NCBI RefSeq assembly: GCF_021502725.1
Contig: NZ_JAKFFS010000001.1
Coordinates: 310,001-374,000 of the forward strand
DNA length: 64,000 bases
DNA from: Dyadobacter sp. CY345
GTDB taxonomy: Bacteria > Bacteroidota > Bacteroidia > Cytophagales > Spirosomataceae
Direction: 5' to 3'
The notes under the pieces are model-generated. The model searched no databases. It was not told the DNA's origin and saw only the letters and a list, made by a program, of their open reading frames with translations. The translations under genes and the position numbers were made by a program. This document shows positions 1 to 8,428 of the stretch, one piece after another; position 1 is the stretch's first letter, and each line of letters starts with the position of its first letter.

Positions 1-170
1 TCGGAAATGGTTCCTATAGTAGTTCCTTTTACTTGAATGGTAACTCCGGGTAGTGTTTCATTCGATTCGCCTGTCTTAACTGTGCCACTTAACAGGCTGT
101 TTTTCTGCGCTTGAAGCGGAAGGTTGAAACAAAGTAATAGCTGGAAAAAAATGAGTAATTTTCTATTCAT
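1..170 (-). CDS. SusC/RagA-type TonB-dependent receptor, N-terminal fragment (runs off the left edge)
   Basis: Reading leftwards from an ATG at 168-170 gives 56 codons with no stop, so only the amino terminus is present. A signal peptide ends at about residue 22 (LPLQAQ). It is followed by the start of a CarboxypepD_reg-like domain: SGTVKTGESNETLPGV, then a VKGTT turn. This plug-side extension is typical of SusC/RagA outer-membrane receptors that import glycans or peptides with a SusD partner, but secreted proteins with a lone regulatory domain can begin in the same way. The family is seen directly, whereas the substrate cannot be judged. Confidence 0.75.
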   Translation of the reverse strand, partial: MNRKLLIFFQLLLCFNLPLQAQKNSLLSGTVKTGESNETLPGVTIQVKGTTIGTIS

Positions 171-529
171 AAAATTGAGTGAACCAGTAACAGATAAGTA
201 AGAAGTGCAGTTGAAATAGTGGTATGGGAAGAACCAGGTTGTGTTTTTACACAATTGACAAAATTCCATAACATGTTTAAATGTTAAAAAACTATGCCTG
301 AAAAGCAGGAAAAGAAATAAATAAAAAATATTTAATGTGGTGGGAATGGCTGATTCAGATCACGCCGGATTTAAATCACAAAAGGACAGAAAAGTAAATT
401 ATGATTGGATAACTTGCCAAGTTTTATTTGCTATTCAATTATTTCATTACGTGCGCCCAGCAGTGAACGTTGGAACAACTGCGGAATTAAAATATACTTC
501 GAAGCCTGGTTAAAATAATTCAATTGTTC
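171..529. other. Non-coding gap between the receptor and the RES toxin
   Basis: About 360 AT-rich bases with no supported open reading frame on either strand. The gap should hold the receptor promoter (minus strand). I see no exact TAnnTTTG box and no convincing hairpin. Confidence 0.5.
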
Positions 530-1054
530 TTATGCATTTCTGACGTTCCATAGTCGGAGATCTATATTAAAAGCGTTGGTGCTCAAAATTTCGATTTCTG
601 AATAGTCTTTATGAAGGGGATGAAGCAGAAAATTATATGACTCGGCAACTACGGCTGATGGTACCATGAGTGCCATTACATCCGGATCTCTAAGCCATTT
701 TTCCAGTAGCTGATGATTTTCATAATAAGTAGCTGGGTCCCGCCACTTAGGTGATAATTTTTCAACCGATTTTGGTACGGATGGAAAAGTCAATGTGATT
801 AAAAATAGCCTGGGAAGGTCTTGGTATGGCAGGGCAGGTAAGTGTACCAGTTGTTCCAGCAATGCTAATTCAGGACTTGCAGAGGTATAAAGAATGCCAA
901 TGCCGGCAGGGTTCCACCGGCCACCATATCGGCGTGCTCCTTCGGTCGATAAGGGTGTATCCAGGAAGCGCTCTTTTACCAAACGATAGGCTATCGTTTT
1001 TTTAGCAGCCGTCGGATGTGAAACAACATGCTCAGGCATAAATGCCGTGTTCAA
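530..1054 (-). CDS. RES-domain toxin of a type II RES/Xre toxin-antitoxin pair
   Basis: A 174-aa protein matching the RES family, whose members degrade cellular NAD+ (MbcT-like toxins). The hallmark blocks are present: GARRYGGRWN with the conserved Arg near residue 46, LALLEQLVH with the Glu near residue 67, and a VPSAV segment with the Ser, followed by NFLLHPLH. It lies downstream of the Xre/DUF2384 antitoxin gene and overlaps its end by 23 bases, so the two are translationally linked. Residues 1-20 look unlike the family, and Met6 is a possible alternative start. Toxicity is inferred from family membership and the antitoxin neighbour. Confidence 0.88.
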   Translation of the reverse strand: MNTAFMPEHVVSHPTAAKKTIAYRLVKERFLDTPLSTEGARRYGGRWNPAGIGILYTSASPELALLEQLVHLPALPYQDLPRLFLITLTFPSVPKSVEKLSPKWRDPATYYENHQLLEKWLRDPDVMALMVPSAVVAESYNFLLHPLHKDYSEIEILSTNAFNIDLRLWNVRNA

Positions 1055-1436
1055 TACGCCCTAAAACATTATGCACCATTCCAAAGCCGGTTGTGGTATC
1101 CAGCAGAGTAAGCGGAGCTTGTTGATGCAGTTCTGATAAAGGTATCCTTAGCCAGCGTCCAAGTACATCAGCCCGCCCGTCGAATACATCCAGTCCATGA
1201 ACCAAAAGTTGTTCCAGCAGCAGCAGCCGTTCAGACGAATTATTGTCTAACAGCGCATCGGGACGAAGACGGTGCAGAGTCCTTTCTGACAAATTAAGGA
1301 TAGGGGCCATTTCTTTGTCGGTTAAGCCTATTTTACCAGCAACTTCATCCGCTTTGCCGCGTTCAACACCGGATCTCGCTTGCTGTATGACTTCGAAGCT
1401 GTCTCGTGAAAAACCCGTTTCTAAGATTAAATCCAT
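1032..1436 (-). CDS. Xre/MbcA/ParS-type antitoxin with a DUF2384 toxin-binding domain
   Basis: A 134-aa partner of the RES toxin. The first 70 residues or so form a helix-turn-helix-like region (GLTDKEMAPILNLSERTLHRL). The C-terminal half is the DUF2384 toxin-binding region (RLLLLEQLLVHGLDVFDG, then GRWLRIPL and LLDTTTGFGMVHNVLGRIEHGIYA). Gene order antitoxin then toxin, with overlap, is normal for this module, and such antitoxins usually repress their own promoter. No operator could be picked out with confidence in the 160 bases upstream. Confidence 0.9.
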   Translation of the reverse strand: MDLILETGFSRDSFEVIQQARSGVERGKADEVAGKIGLTDKEMAPILNLSERTLHRLRPDALLDNNSSERLLLLEQLLVHGLDVFDGRADVLGRWLRIPLSELHQQAPLTLLDTTTGFGMVHNVLGRIEHGIYA

Positions 1437-1596
1437 GTCCTTAACGTTTTGTCATAAATATAACTGTCATTTGGCACTGATACAAACAATGAGGGTATAT
1501 ATTTTTTTGACGCTTGTATTCGTAGATGGATTAATTTTAGCAGTAGATTTCGATATTGTTTTAGCATTTCCTCCACCCTATTCAGTTAGAATACAC

Positions 1597-1842
1597 ATGG
1601 AACATTATGAGAAAATAGCAACAACCATCCTGGCTACTGTCACTGATCGTGGCGCTGAGAAAAGTGCCTGTCCTTCTGAAATTGCACGCATGCTATTTCC
1701 TGACGACTGGCGTGCACATATGAAAGATGTACGCGAGGTAGCAATTGATTTGCATAACCAAGGTAGCGTAGTAATAACACAAAAAGGAACTCCTGTTGAT
1801 GTTAAGGATATAAAAGGGCCCGTCCGTATTAAGATTATCTAA
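1597..1842 (+). CDS. DUF3253 domain protein
   Basis: An 81-aa protein matching DUF3253, a small winged-helix-like family of unknown function. Blocks seen are ILATVTDRG, CPSEIARMLFPDDWR, VREVAIDLHNQGSVVITQKG and GPVRIKI. I place the start at the ATG at 1597 because the family is about 80 aa. The frame stays open upstream to 1243, but that part lies antisense to the Xre antitoxin and reads as low-complexity shadow. It converges on the glycosyltransferase operon, with only about 50 bases between stop codons. Confidence 0.8.
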   Translation: MEHYEKIATTILATVTDRGAEKSACPSEIARMLFPDDWRAHMKDVREVAIDLHNQGSVVITQKGTPVDVKDIKGPVRIKII

Positions 1843-1890
1843 TAATAGCAGTATGTATATCTGGCGGCATATCACAGACAGTCATACAAA

Positions 1891-2724
1891 TCAATACGGA
1901 TAGGGCGAAACACTGTTTTTTATCTGGCTATCCGTAGGTTTTTGAATGACGGAGATGTTGTATGCCTGATCAATATTTATTAAGCCGAGTTCTGCAAATG
2001 CTTTCAACCAGCGCTGCATGGGCAAAACACCCCATTTCTGATGATACCTCGTCGCGTTCTCAATAATCGAAAGAAAGTGGTTTACCGGCGGATCGTACTT
2101 ATCGTGATATTGGTGTAATACGTGGTCGTTTATAAACATCAGCTTCACGGCCGCCTTATGAAACATCATTGCAAAATCTGTATCCTCTGCTCCATACCCT
2201 ATAAAGGATTCATCAAAGCCTCCAATTTTTTCAAACGTTTGCTTTTGAATAGCAAATATTAAAGACCAGAAAAGCAAATGTTCTACCGGCTGGCCGGCTG
2301 GTATGCGCTTCCGGGATGGGTGAGTCACTGCTTTATGTTTAAGATCACCATAATTTCCTGCTTCTGGCAATACCGGCAGATACAAAGGATAAGCAGTAAT
2401 TATATTGGCCGAGTCCAAAACCATCAGCAAATTTGCAAACAGGGTCGGTGATACAATGCAGTCAACATCTATAAATATGACATTGTCTGTTTTTGCAGCG
2501 GCTATCCCCAGATTCCGCGCCGCCGCCAATGGAAGCTCATGAATTTCATTAATTAAATGGGTATTCACATTCAAACCATCAGGTGTTGTAAGTCCGTTCA
2601 GGTTGTCCATACAAACAACTTGAATATCGTAGGGATGAATCGTCGATGCTTTTACAGACTCAAGAAGATTGGCTAATTGCTTCCGCCTTCCCTTAATAAT
2701 CGTTACAATACTGAATTCAGACAT
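1891..2724 (-). CDS. Family 2 glycosyltransferase, last gene of the glycosyltransferase operon
   Basis: A 277-aa GT-A fold enzyme. The N-terminus SIVTIIKGRRKQLANLL and AARNLGIAAAKTDNVIFIDVD carry the nucleotide-sugar site; DVD near residues 87-89 is the metal-binding DxD-type motif. The C-terminal part has the galactosyltransferase-type block GGFDESFIGYGAEDTDFAMM. No membrane segment is visible, so it is probably cytoplasmic or peripheral. It overlaps the upstream gene by 8 bases. The sugar and acceptor cannot be read from the sequence. Confidence 0.88.
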   Translation of the reverse strand: MSEFSIVTIIKGRRKQLANLLESVKASTIHPYDIQVVCMDNLNGLTTPDGLNVNTHLINEIHELPLAAARNLGIAAAKTDNVIFIDVDCIVSPTLFANLLMVLDSANIITAYPLYLPVLPEAGNYGDLKHKAVTHPSRKRIPAGQPVEHLLFWSLIFAIQKQTFEKIGGFDESFIGYGAEDTDFAMMFHKAAVKLMFINDHVLHQYHDKYDPPVNHFLSIIENATRYHQKWGVLPMQRWLKAFAELGLINIDQAYNISVIQKPTDSQIKNSVSPYPY

Positions 2725-3745
2725 ACCAGTTTTTCATTTTTTGAGCTATTTCTTCAGGTGCGGACGCATTCACCAGATTTTTGTAAGAAGGAGTAAATAT
2801 CTTCGCTTTTTGCAGAACATTTTGCCACTGCTCAGCGCTGAAAGTTTCCTGCGCCAGCAGCGCAATATTTTGATTACCTAACACATTTGCATGTACTACT
2901 TGCTCATCATATGGCCTGGGTTCCGGAAGCAGGATCAATCGTTTATTAAGCGACAAAAGTTCCGCAATCGTATTTTGACCAGCTGCGGAAATGACCACTT
3001 CTCCAACAATAGCTTCCCTGATGTCTTTAACCGGGCCGAGCAGTTTGCAGTTTTTATTTAAATCATAATTTCGCTTATTACCGATAATGGTAAACTGTAT
3101 ATTTTGATCTTGCGTGATATTTTTAAGTACCGCTTCATCGATGTTATCATAGCCTAATATGATGGTTACATTGTCAATATCTGAAAGGTTGTTGGGGTTA
3201 AACACCTCCCAGGCATACTGTGACAAATATCCGCTGTAATATGTTTTGGATGCAAACCGGTAGTTGGCCTGTTCCAGGGTAGAAGGAAAATGAGCTACGA
3301 TATGATCCGCCAGTTCATGCGCGAAGACCTGTGTCGGATCGTTCATCACATTCCCGGGCAGGTGGACCAAGACGACCGGGACGCCCATGCCCCGAACCAT
3401 GATGGCCAGCTCAGGAACGCCATCGCAGTAGAACGCTTTTGGTTTATAGCACGCTATTGCCTCAGCCAGCGCTTTCGCTCTCCCTGCTGGCTCGACGGCA
3501 TACGGAGTAACTTCAAAAGCTTTTGAAAACGTATGCTCCGGTATCTCGTAGTCAACCGGATATTTTGGAGGCAGTTCCAGCACCTGAACGTCGTGCTTTT
3601 TATGCAGATACCTGGTTATTTCGTTATTTGTAGTTACCGCGATAACCTCAAAAAACACTGATAATGCCGGGTACAACATATTGAATGTTGCTCTATGGCC
3701 ATTTCCGTGCGCATGAACAAAATAGAATATTGCTGGCTTCATCAT
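2717..3745 (-). CDS. GT-B glycosyltransferase of the MurG/GT28-like type
   Basis: A 342-aa protein with an N-terminal HGNGHRATFN loop typical of UDP-sugar GT-B enzymes. A GT28-C type nucleotide-sugar binding region covers about residues 255-300 (VVISAAGQNTIAELLSLNKRLILLPEP, then DEQVVHANVL). It starts with two consecutive ATG codons. It overlaps the upstream GT4 gene by 4 bases and the downstream GT2 gene by 8. A soluble transferase using an activated sugar is well supported; the exact substrate is unknown. Confidence 0.8.
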   Translation of the reverse strand: MMKPAIFYFVHAHGNGHRATFNMLYPALSVFFEVIAVTTNNEITRYLHKKHDVQVLELPPKYPVDYEIPEHTFSKAFEVTPYAVEPAGRAKALAEAIACYKPKAFYCDGVPELAIMVRGMGVPVVLVHLPGNVMNDPTQVFAHELADHIVAHFPSTLEQANYRFASKTYYSGYLSQYAWEVFNPNNLSDIDNVTIILGYDNIDEAVLKNITQDQNIQFTIIGNKRNYDLNKNCKLLGPVKDIREAIVGEVVISAAGQNTIAELLSLNKRLILLPEPRPYDEQVVHANVLGNQNIALLAQETFSAEQWQNVLQKAKIFTPSYKNLVNASAPEEIAQKMKNWYV

Positions 3746-4803
3746 CTCCTAAGATCTTTCGTTATGCGTTCATAGACGTTTACGTAAGCCGCGGAAGTTT
3801 TTGTCATATCAAATGTTGCTGCAAAGTCTCTGCATGCTGCCGGATCCGATTTTTTAGAGATTTCTAGCGGCTTTATAAGATCGCGCCAGTCATGGGAATC
3901 AACTGCTATGGATACTTTTTCATTTCGCAGCTCCGGAGGTATGGCGGTATTAAAACCTACAACGGATAAACCACTTGCAAGCATTTCCACAGTACTCAGC
4001 CCGAAAGGCTCTTCCCAGGTAGCAGTTGCCAAATACGCCGAAGCGCCTGACACAAGTTTACTTAATTGCTGCTGCGTGGCATGGGAAAAGTATTCAATAC
4101 GTTCGTTTAGCTGAGGCTGAACATGGTCACGGAAGTATGCCTTGTCAAATATGGGGCCGACAATTTTGAGTGGCTGTTTTAAATGATTGGCCAAATTTAT
4201 AGCGGCTTCAACGTTTTTTTCTTTTGCTATACGCCCGCTCCACAGTAAATATCCGCCTGCATTTCGGACATGCAACTTCCACTTATCAAGTACAATTCCA
4301 TTTAAAATTACCTCAACATCTTTGCCGAGTGATACCTTCCATTGTTCGCTCATTCGTTTGGAAATACCGACAGGTAATACAGGCGCATGTTTGAGAAAAA
4401 ATTTATACATCAGTACAAACTTTTCTGTTGGCGGCAGATGCAAGGTAAGTACGCCCGGAATTTTATGCAGCGCGCCGACTGTGTAGATTTCGGGTATAAA
4501 CGAATTATAGTGGATGACGTCGTAGCGACTCACGTCAAACATTCCGTACTGTAGCGTCTGATAGTGTTGCTGTCCGAGTGGTTCCGGACATGCCCGGTAC
4601 GAATCATCTTTCATGCTAAGCGGGCTCTCATGAAACTCAATTACCTGAAACAGATTCGTTTCATCCGCGTCTTTTGCGATCACATCGACTGTATGCCCCA
4701 GGCGAACCAGTGCATTTGCGTGCTCAACGATGAACGCTTCCGTGCCTCCATTGTATGGCTCACGCAGCGAGATGAATGGTCCGGCAACAATGAGTACGTT
4801 CAT
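3742..4803 (-). CDS. Family 4 glycosyltransferase (paralogue 1)
   Basis: A 353-aa retaining GT-B enzyme of family GT4. It has the N-terminal EPYNGGTEAF loop, a central LLWSGRIAKEKN donor-site strand, and the EEPFGLSTVEMLASG block with the E-x7-E pair that binds the nucleotide sugar. It shares the EPxxxGxEAF start and the same domain plan with the two genes upstream, so the three look like tandem duplicates. ATGA-type overlaps of 4 bases on both sides point to one polycistronic message. Confidence 0.9.
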   Translation of the reverse strand: MNVLIVAGPFISLREPYNGGTEAFIVEHANALVRLGHTVDVIAKDADETNLFQVIEFHESPLSMKDDSYRACPEPLGQQHYQTLQYGMFDVSRYDVIHYNSFIPEIYTVGALHKIPGVLTLHLPPTEKFVLMYKFFLKHAPVLPVGISKRMSEQWKVSLGKDVEVILNGIVLDKWKLHVRNAGGYLLWSGRIAKEKNVEAAINLANHLKQPLKIVGPIFDKAYFRDHVQPQLNERIEYFSHATQQQLSKLVSGASAYLATATWEEPFGLSTVEMLASGLSVVGFNTAIPPELRNEKVSIAVDSHDWRDLIKPLEISKKSDPAACRDFAATFDMTKTSAAYVNVYERITKDLRR

Positions 4804-5822
4804 AGTACTTCCTGGAAATAATTTATATAACGCTCAGCCATCGTTCTCAAAGAAAATATTTCTGCATGACGCCTTACTTTGTCGCTCTCAAGTGGTATCG
4901 CTGCTTCGATTGCTTTTGCAAGAGATTTCACGTTTTTTTGCTCAGCAACAACTCCGCTCTCCCTATTGATTATTTCCAGAAAAGCACCACGGTCGAATCC
5001 GGCTATCGGCACGCCCGATGACATGGCTTCAATATTGGTGAGGCCGAAGGGCTCTTCCCAGCGAACTGCGTTTACTACCGCGGCTGCTCCTGTCATATGT
5101 AACTGTATATCAGTCTGTTTTAAATGACCAAGGTATCTGTCGTTTTCCGTCATGCGGGGGTTGATTTGTTCATCAAAATACCTTTGATCGTCGAGCGGTC
5201 CGGCAAACTTTAATGACATATTCATTTCGTGGGCTGCGTCTATCACAATATCCAAACCTTTGGAGTGAACAATTCTTCCAAACCAAAACAGATAGTCCCG
5301 ACTTGTGCGTACGAGCGGCCACTTATCCAGGTCAACACCGTTATGAATGACAATTGAACCGTTATTCAAATAGGGCCGCCACGTAGCTTCAAATGATTTT
5401 GAGGGCGTAATGAAATGAAGATTTTCAGAACCCGAGCAAATCTTAATGACTGCTTTTAATTTGCTGATTGGTGGTGTATGTATTGTCGTCACGACCGGAA
5501 TCGGAGCTTTTACACCCCATAGTATCGGTAACTCATGCGTCGAATTGTTATGAACAATATCGAAATCATTTTGTTCTATATCTTTAAGGATCGAAAGGTA
5601 TTCATCGTTTTCATAAATTTCGAAGTATTTGTTTTCCCGATGTTCATCACGGTAGAACCCTTTGACATTTAGTTCGGGATCGCTACCCGCATGTGCATAC
5701 AAAGTGATATCGTGCCCGAGACGTTTGTACTCTCCACATAATCCGTGGGTAAACGCTTCCAGGCCTCCCCGAAATGGCTCAACAATCGGCAGTCTGGTTT
5801 TGGCAATAACAGCAATCTTCAT
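4800..5822 (-). CDS. Family 4 glycosyltransferase (paralogue 2)
   Basis: A 340-aa GT4 enzyme with the EPFRGGLEAFTHGL start, the LFWFGRIVHSKGLD donor-site strand and EEPFGLTNIEAMSSG with its E-x7-E pair. It differs from its neighbours more than they differ from each other (it begins MKIAVIAKTRLP rather than MNxLxVxGP). It overlaps both flanking genes by 4 bases. The product probably adds a hexose or uronic acid to a lipid-linked or protein-linked glycan, but this is inference from family and context only. Confidence 0.9.
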   Translation of the reverse strand: MKIAVIAKTRLPIVEPFRGGLEAFTHGLCGEYKRLGHDITLYAHAGSDPELNVKGFYRDEHRENKYFEIYENDEYLSILKDIEQNDFDIVHNNSTHELPILWGVKAPIPVVTTIHTPPISKLKAVIKICSGSENLHFITPSKSFEATWRPYLNNGSIVIHNGVDLDKWPLVRTSRDYLFWFGRIVHSKGLDIVIDAAHEMNMSLKFAGPLDDQRYFDEQINPRMTENDRYLGHLKQTDIQLHMTGAAAVVNAVRWEEPFGLTNIEAMSSGVPIAGFDRGAFLEIINRESGVVAEQKNVKSLAKAIEAAIPLESDKVRRHAEIFSLRTMAERYINYFQEVL

Positions 5823-6877
5823 ATTGCGGATATAGCTTCCTTACCAATACCTTCTTTCAACAATACTTTTCTATATAGCTTTACGTAGTTCGCAGTCATA
5901 TTTTGTATGTTCATATTCGAGGCAAAATTTTTACATGTATCTGGCCTGATATCACTACTCATTTTGACCAAATCTACCAAATCCTGCCAACGGAGAGATG
6001 CTGTTGTTAATACGCTTTCATGCTCCCAATCCGGCGGAACAGCGGTATTAAAGCCAACGACTGGCACGCCGCTTGCCAGCATCTCAAGGACAGCCAACCC
6101 AAACGGCTCCTGCCATGTTGCTGTTGCAAGATATGCAGACGCTTTTTTCGCCAAGCTATTCAGTTCGCGCTGTGTCACGTGGCCGATATACTGAATTTGG
6201 TTGTTGAGATGCGGTTTGACCTGTTCATCAAAATAATGTTGGTCAACAATCCTGCCAGCGATCTTCAGTGGCAGCTGCATATGTTTTGCCACTGAAATGG
6301 CAGCAGCAACATTTTTTTCTTCGTTGATTCGTGCCGACCACAGCAGATACTCACGGTCACTGGAGCTTTTTGTGGGCCAAAGATTCATGTTTATGCCATT
6401 GTTTATGAGCGGTATATCCATATCAAGTGCCTGGTCGTATTGAAGTTTGACCCTTTCCGAAATCGCTACGAATGTAAGATCGCCTTGCTTCGAAAGCTTT
6501 TTATATGCTGATATTCGTTTGCTGTCAGCCGGTGAATGTAGGGTCAAAAACGATGTTTTGTTGAAATGAAATCCTTCATTTAGCAGATGCGGGTAAAACA
6601 TGTTGTAGTGAATGACATCATATGAATCAACATTCAGATTTTTGAACTGACGCTTTTCTTTAAAACGTTTAAAAAAGTTTGTCTTTTCCGAAGAGGATTC
6701 AGCAAAGGGGTTTACGAGCATAAATTTAGCGCTCTCTTCCGCCTCATCCGCAACAACATCCACAGCATGCCCTTCATCAACAAGTTGGTTGGCAAAAGAA
6801 ACTATAAACGCTTCTATACCGCTGTTAAAAGGCTCCTTGAGTGATATACCAGGACCTGACACAAGTAAAATATTCAT
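5819..6877 (-). CDS. Family 4 glycosyltransferase (paralogue 3), first gene of the operon
   Basis: A 352-aa GT4 enzyme from the ATG at 6877. Its MNILLVSGPGISLKEPFNSGIEAF start lines up with paralogue 1, whereas the longer reading needs a GTG at 6889 that adds only four residues. It has the LLWSARINEEKN strand and the EPFGLAVLEMLASG block. As first gene it should carry the operon promoter in the 270 bases upstream, which are AT-rich and hold no exact TAnnTTTG match on this strand. Confidence 0.88.
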   Translation of the reverse strand: MNILLVSGPGISLKEPFNSGIEAFIVSFANQLVDEGHAVDVVADEAEESAKFMLVNPFAESSSEKTNFFKRFKEKRQFKNLNVDSYDVIHYNMFYPHLLNEGFHFNKTSFLTLHSPADSKRISAYKKLSKQGDLTFVAISERVKLQYDQALDMDIPLINNGINMNLWPTKSSSDREYLLWSARINEEKNVAAAISVAKHMQLPLKIAGRIVDQHYFDEQVKPHLNNQIQYIGHVTQRELNSLAKKASAYLATATWQEPFGLAVLEMLASGVPVVGFNTAVPPDWEHESVLTTASLRWQDLVDLVKMSSDIRPDTCKNFASNMNIQNMTANYVKLYRKVLLKEGIGKEAISAI

Positions 6878-7118
6878 AAAAAACGGCACAATTCTAAATT
6901 ACTAAAAATCAATCTTTCATAAAAGCCGACATATAGAAGCTCAATAAGCGTAATGTGTATGGCTTTTAAGTATCATTGACTTATAGCGTATATAAAATGC
7001 ATGCCGTAATCTATAATCTGCCTTTAAATTTGGTTTTTTGATAGAATATAATGCTTGCACAAGGAAGGGCGCGTATTGCACATAAAATTGAATTTTACCG
7101 TCATTGCTGTTATGAGCT

Positions 7119-7141
7119 AAAAAAACCGGCTAAAATTAGCC
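7119..7141 (-). terminator. Probable terminator after the NTF2-like gene
   Basis: On the minus strand, GGCTA-AATT-TAGCC-type pairing is followed by GG and a run of seven T. It begins 9 bases after the stop codon. The stem is short (5-6 bp), so support is moderate. Confidence 0.5.
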
Positions 7142-7149
7142 ATTCTCCC

Positions 7150-7473
7150 TTATCCTGTGACTTTCAATGACTGTATTAATTCATCTGCAATTTTCATATG
7201 ATAGGTCAATACAATCGGGCTCCCTTCAAAATTACCCGAAGTTTCTGCTTTTAAAAGGCTTTCATTTTCTTTTTCTTCAAAGCCGACAGGCTTTATGGTA
7301 GCACTGTATCGCTCGTTAGAATCCGCTATCCAACGCTCTATTTCTTTTTTCCCGGTGTGCGTTTTTCCTTCATCGAAAACTACGGCTGTTTCAGAAAAAC
7401 AATTGGCGTATGCAACGCTATCAAAGTTGTTTTGTGTTTCTACTAATTCGGCTACTACCTTCGGTAAGTTCAT
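7150..7473 (-). CDS. NTF2-like (SnoaL-type) fold protein
   Basis: A 107-aa protein with the layout of small NTF2-like proteins: an N-terminal helix (LVETQNNFDSVAYANCF), SETAVVFDEGKTHTGKKEIERWI, then alternating beta strands to the end. It lies 21 bases downstream of the SDR gene on the same strand, so the two are probably co-transcribed. Such proteins are cyclases, isomerases or binding proteins, and no catalytic residue can be assigned here. A polar-aromatic pocket role in the same pathway as the SDR is inference. Confidence 0.75.
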   Translation of the reverse strand: MNLPKVVAELVETQNNFDSVAYANCFSETAVVFDEGKTHTGKKEIERWIADSNERYSATIKPVGFEEKENESLLKAETSGNFEGSPIVLTYHMKIADELIQSLKVTG

Positions 7474-7494
7474 TTTTTTCGCTTTTTAAGGTGA

Positions 7495-8286
7495 TTAAAT
7501 AGTTGGTACAGTTCCCCCGTCAATGACATATTCTGTCCCTGTGAGATAGCTCGCTCTTGGCGAAACCAAAAAGCCGACAAATTCAGCCACTTCTTCTGGT
7601 TGGGCAGGTCTTCCGAACGGTATTCCACCCAATGCATCCATTACACTTTGTTGCGCTTCTTCCACCGTACTGTTCGCGTTTCTTGCAAGTTCGCCCAGCC
7701 AGGCCTCTGATGCTGTGGTATTAATCCAGCCTGGCGAAACAGCCAGGACGCGAACACCCGAAGACGCAACCCCGTTGGATAAGCTTTTACTGTAATTTCT
7801 TAGTGCTGCTTTTGCAGCTGCGTAAGGCAAAGTTGAATCGTACAAAGGGAGCTTACCCTGTATTGAAGCTATGTGAATGATCACACCGCTTTTTCGATCA
7901 ACCATCTGTGGTAAAAATCCTCTGTCCAGCCGAACTGGGGCAAGCAAATTGGCCTGTAGCGTTGATTCCCAATCTTCATCACTCAATACAGCAAATCCAC
8001 CGGCAGGCGTTGATGACGATCCAAGATTGTTTACCAGAATATCTAGCCGCCCATATGTCGATAGCACTTCACTGACTACTTTTTGTGATCCTTCTGCCTT
8101 ACTTAAATCGGAAGGAATGAAATGCAATTTGTTGTTTTCTTTTTCTGGTGCGTTTCTTGCGGTAACAATAACCGTTGCACCAGCTTGTAAAAGCCTTTCT
8201 GCAATTGCCCTTCCTGCTCCTTTTGTACCTCCTGTTACCAAGGCAATTTTGCCTGATAACTCATTGTTGAAATTAAACTGTTCCAT
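7495..8286 (-). CDS. Short-chain dehydrogenase/reductase
   Basis: A 263-aa classical SDR. The NAD(P) site is [15 protein letters not shown] (residues 18-32), NNLG is at about 86-89, and the catalytic residues are Ser141, Tyr155 and Lys159 (IASIQG ... YAAAK). The C-terminus carries the usual [18 protein letters not shown] block. It is transcribed away from the HxlR gene. HxlR regulators often control a divergent reductase that handles reactive electrophiles, so regulation by the neighbour is a reasonable inference. The substrate is unknown. Confidence 0.92.
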   Translation of the reverse strand: MEQFNFNNELSGKIALVTGGTKGAGRAIAERLLQAGATVIVTARNAPEKENNKLHFIPSDLSKAEGSQKVVSEVLSTYGRLDILVNNLGSSSTPAGGFAVLSDEDWESTLQANLLAPVRLDRGFLPQMVDRKSGVIIHIASIQGKLPLYDSTLPYAAAKAALRNYSKSLSNGVASSGVRVLAVSPGWINTTASEAWLGELARNANSTVEEAQQSVMDALGGIPFGRPAQPEEVAEFVGFLVSPRASYLTGTEYVIDGGTVPTI

Positions 8287-8371
8287 TTTTATTGTCCGAC
8301 TTTTTAAAATTAACTATAGGACAAAATTGGAGCATAAAAGAAGTTTAGACAAGTACGGTATTACGATTCAT

Positions 8372-8394
8372 ATAGGGATAAATTAATCCCCTAT
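8372..8394. promoter_or_regulatory. Imperfect palindrome, candidate HxlR operator
   Basis: ATAGGGAT and ATCCCCTAT face each other across a short A/T spacer, between the SDR and HxlR start codons and just upstream of the HxlR promoter box. Position and symmetry fit an autoregulatory HxlR site; binding is untested. Confidence 0.4.
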
Positions 8395-8424
8395 TGTGCA
8401 AATCGGAACATAGGTTTAATTTTG
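8394..8424 (+). promoter_or_regulatory. Candidate promoter of the HxlR gene
   Basis: TTG at 8394-8396, 20 bases, then TAATTTTG at 8417-8424, matching the Bacteroidota primary sigma consensus TTG-N19/20-TAnnTTTG. The ATG begins 5 bases after the box, so a transcript started here would be leaderless or nearly so. Confidence 0.5.
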
Positions 8425-8428
8425 CAAT

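Noticed and set aside
1243..1596. Upstream extension of the DUF3253 reading frame to 199 aa
   Set aside because: This part is antisense to the Xre antitoxin and unlike DUF3253 proteins, which are about 80 aa; the start was set at 1597.
6878..6889. GTG start adding four residues to GT4 paralogue 3
   Set aside because: The ATG at 6877 aligns with the start of paralogue 1 and needs no rare start codon.
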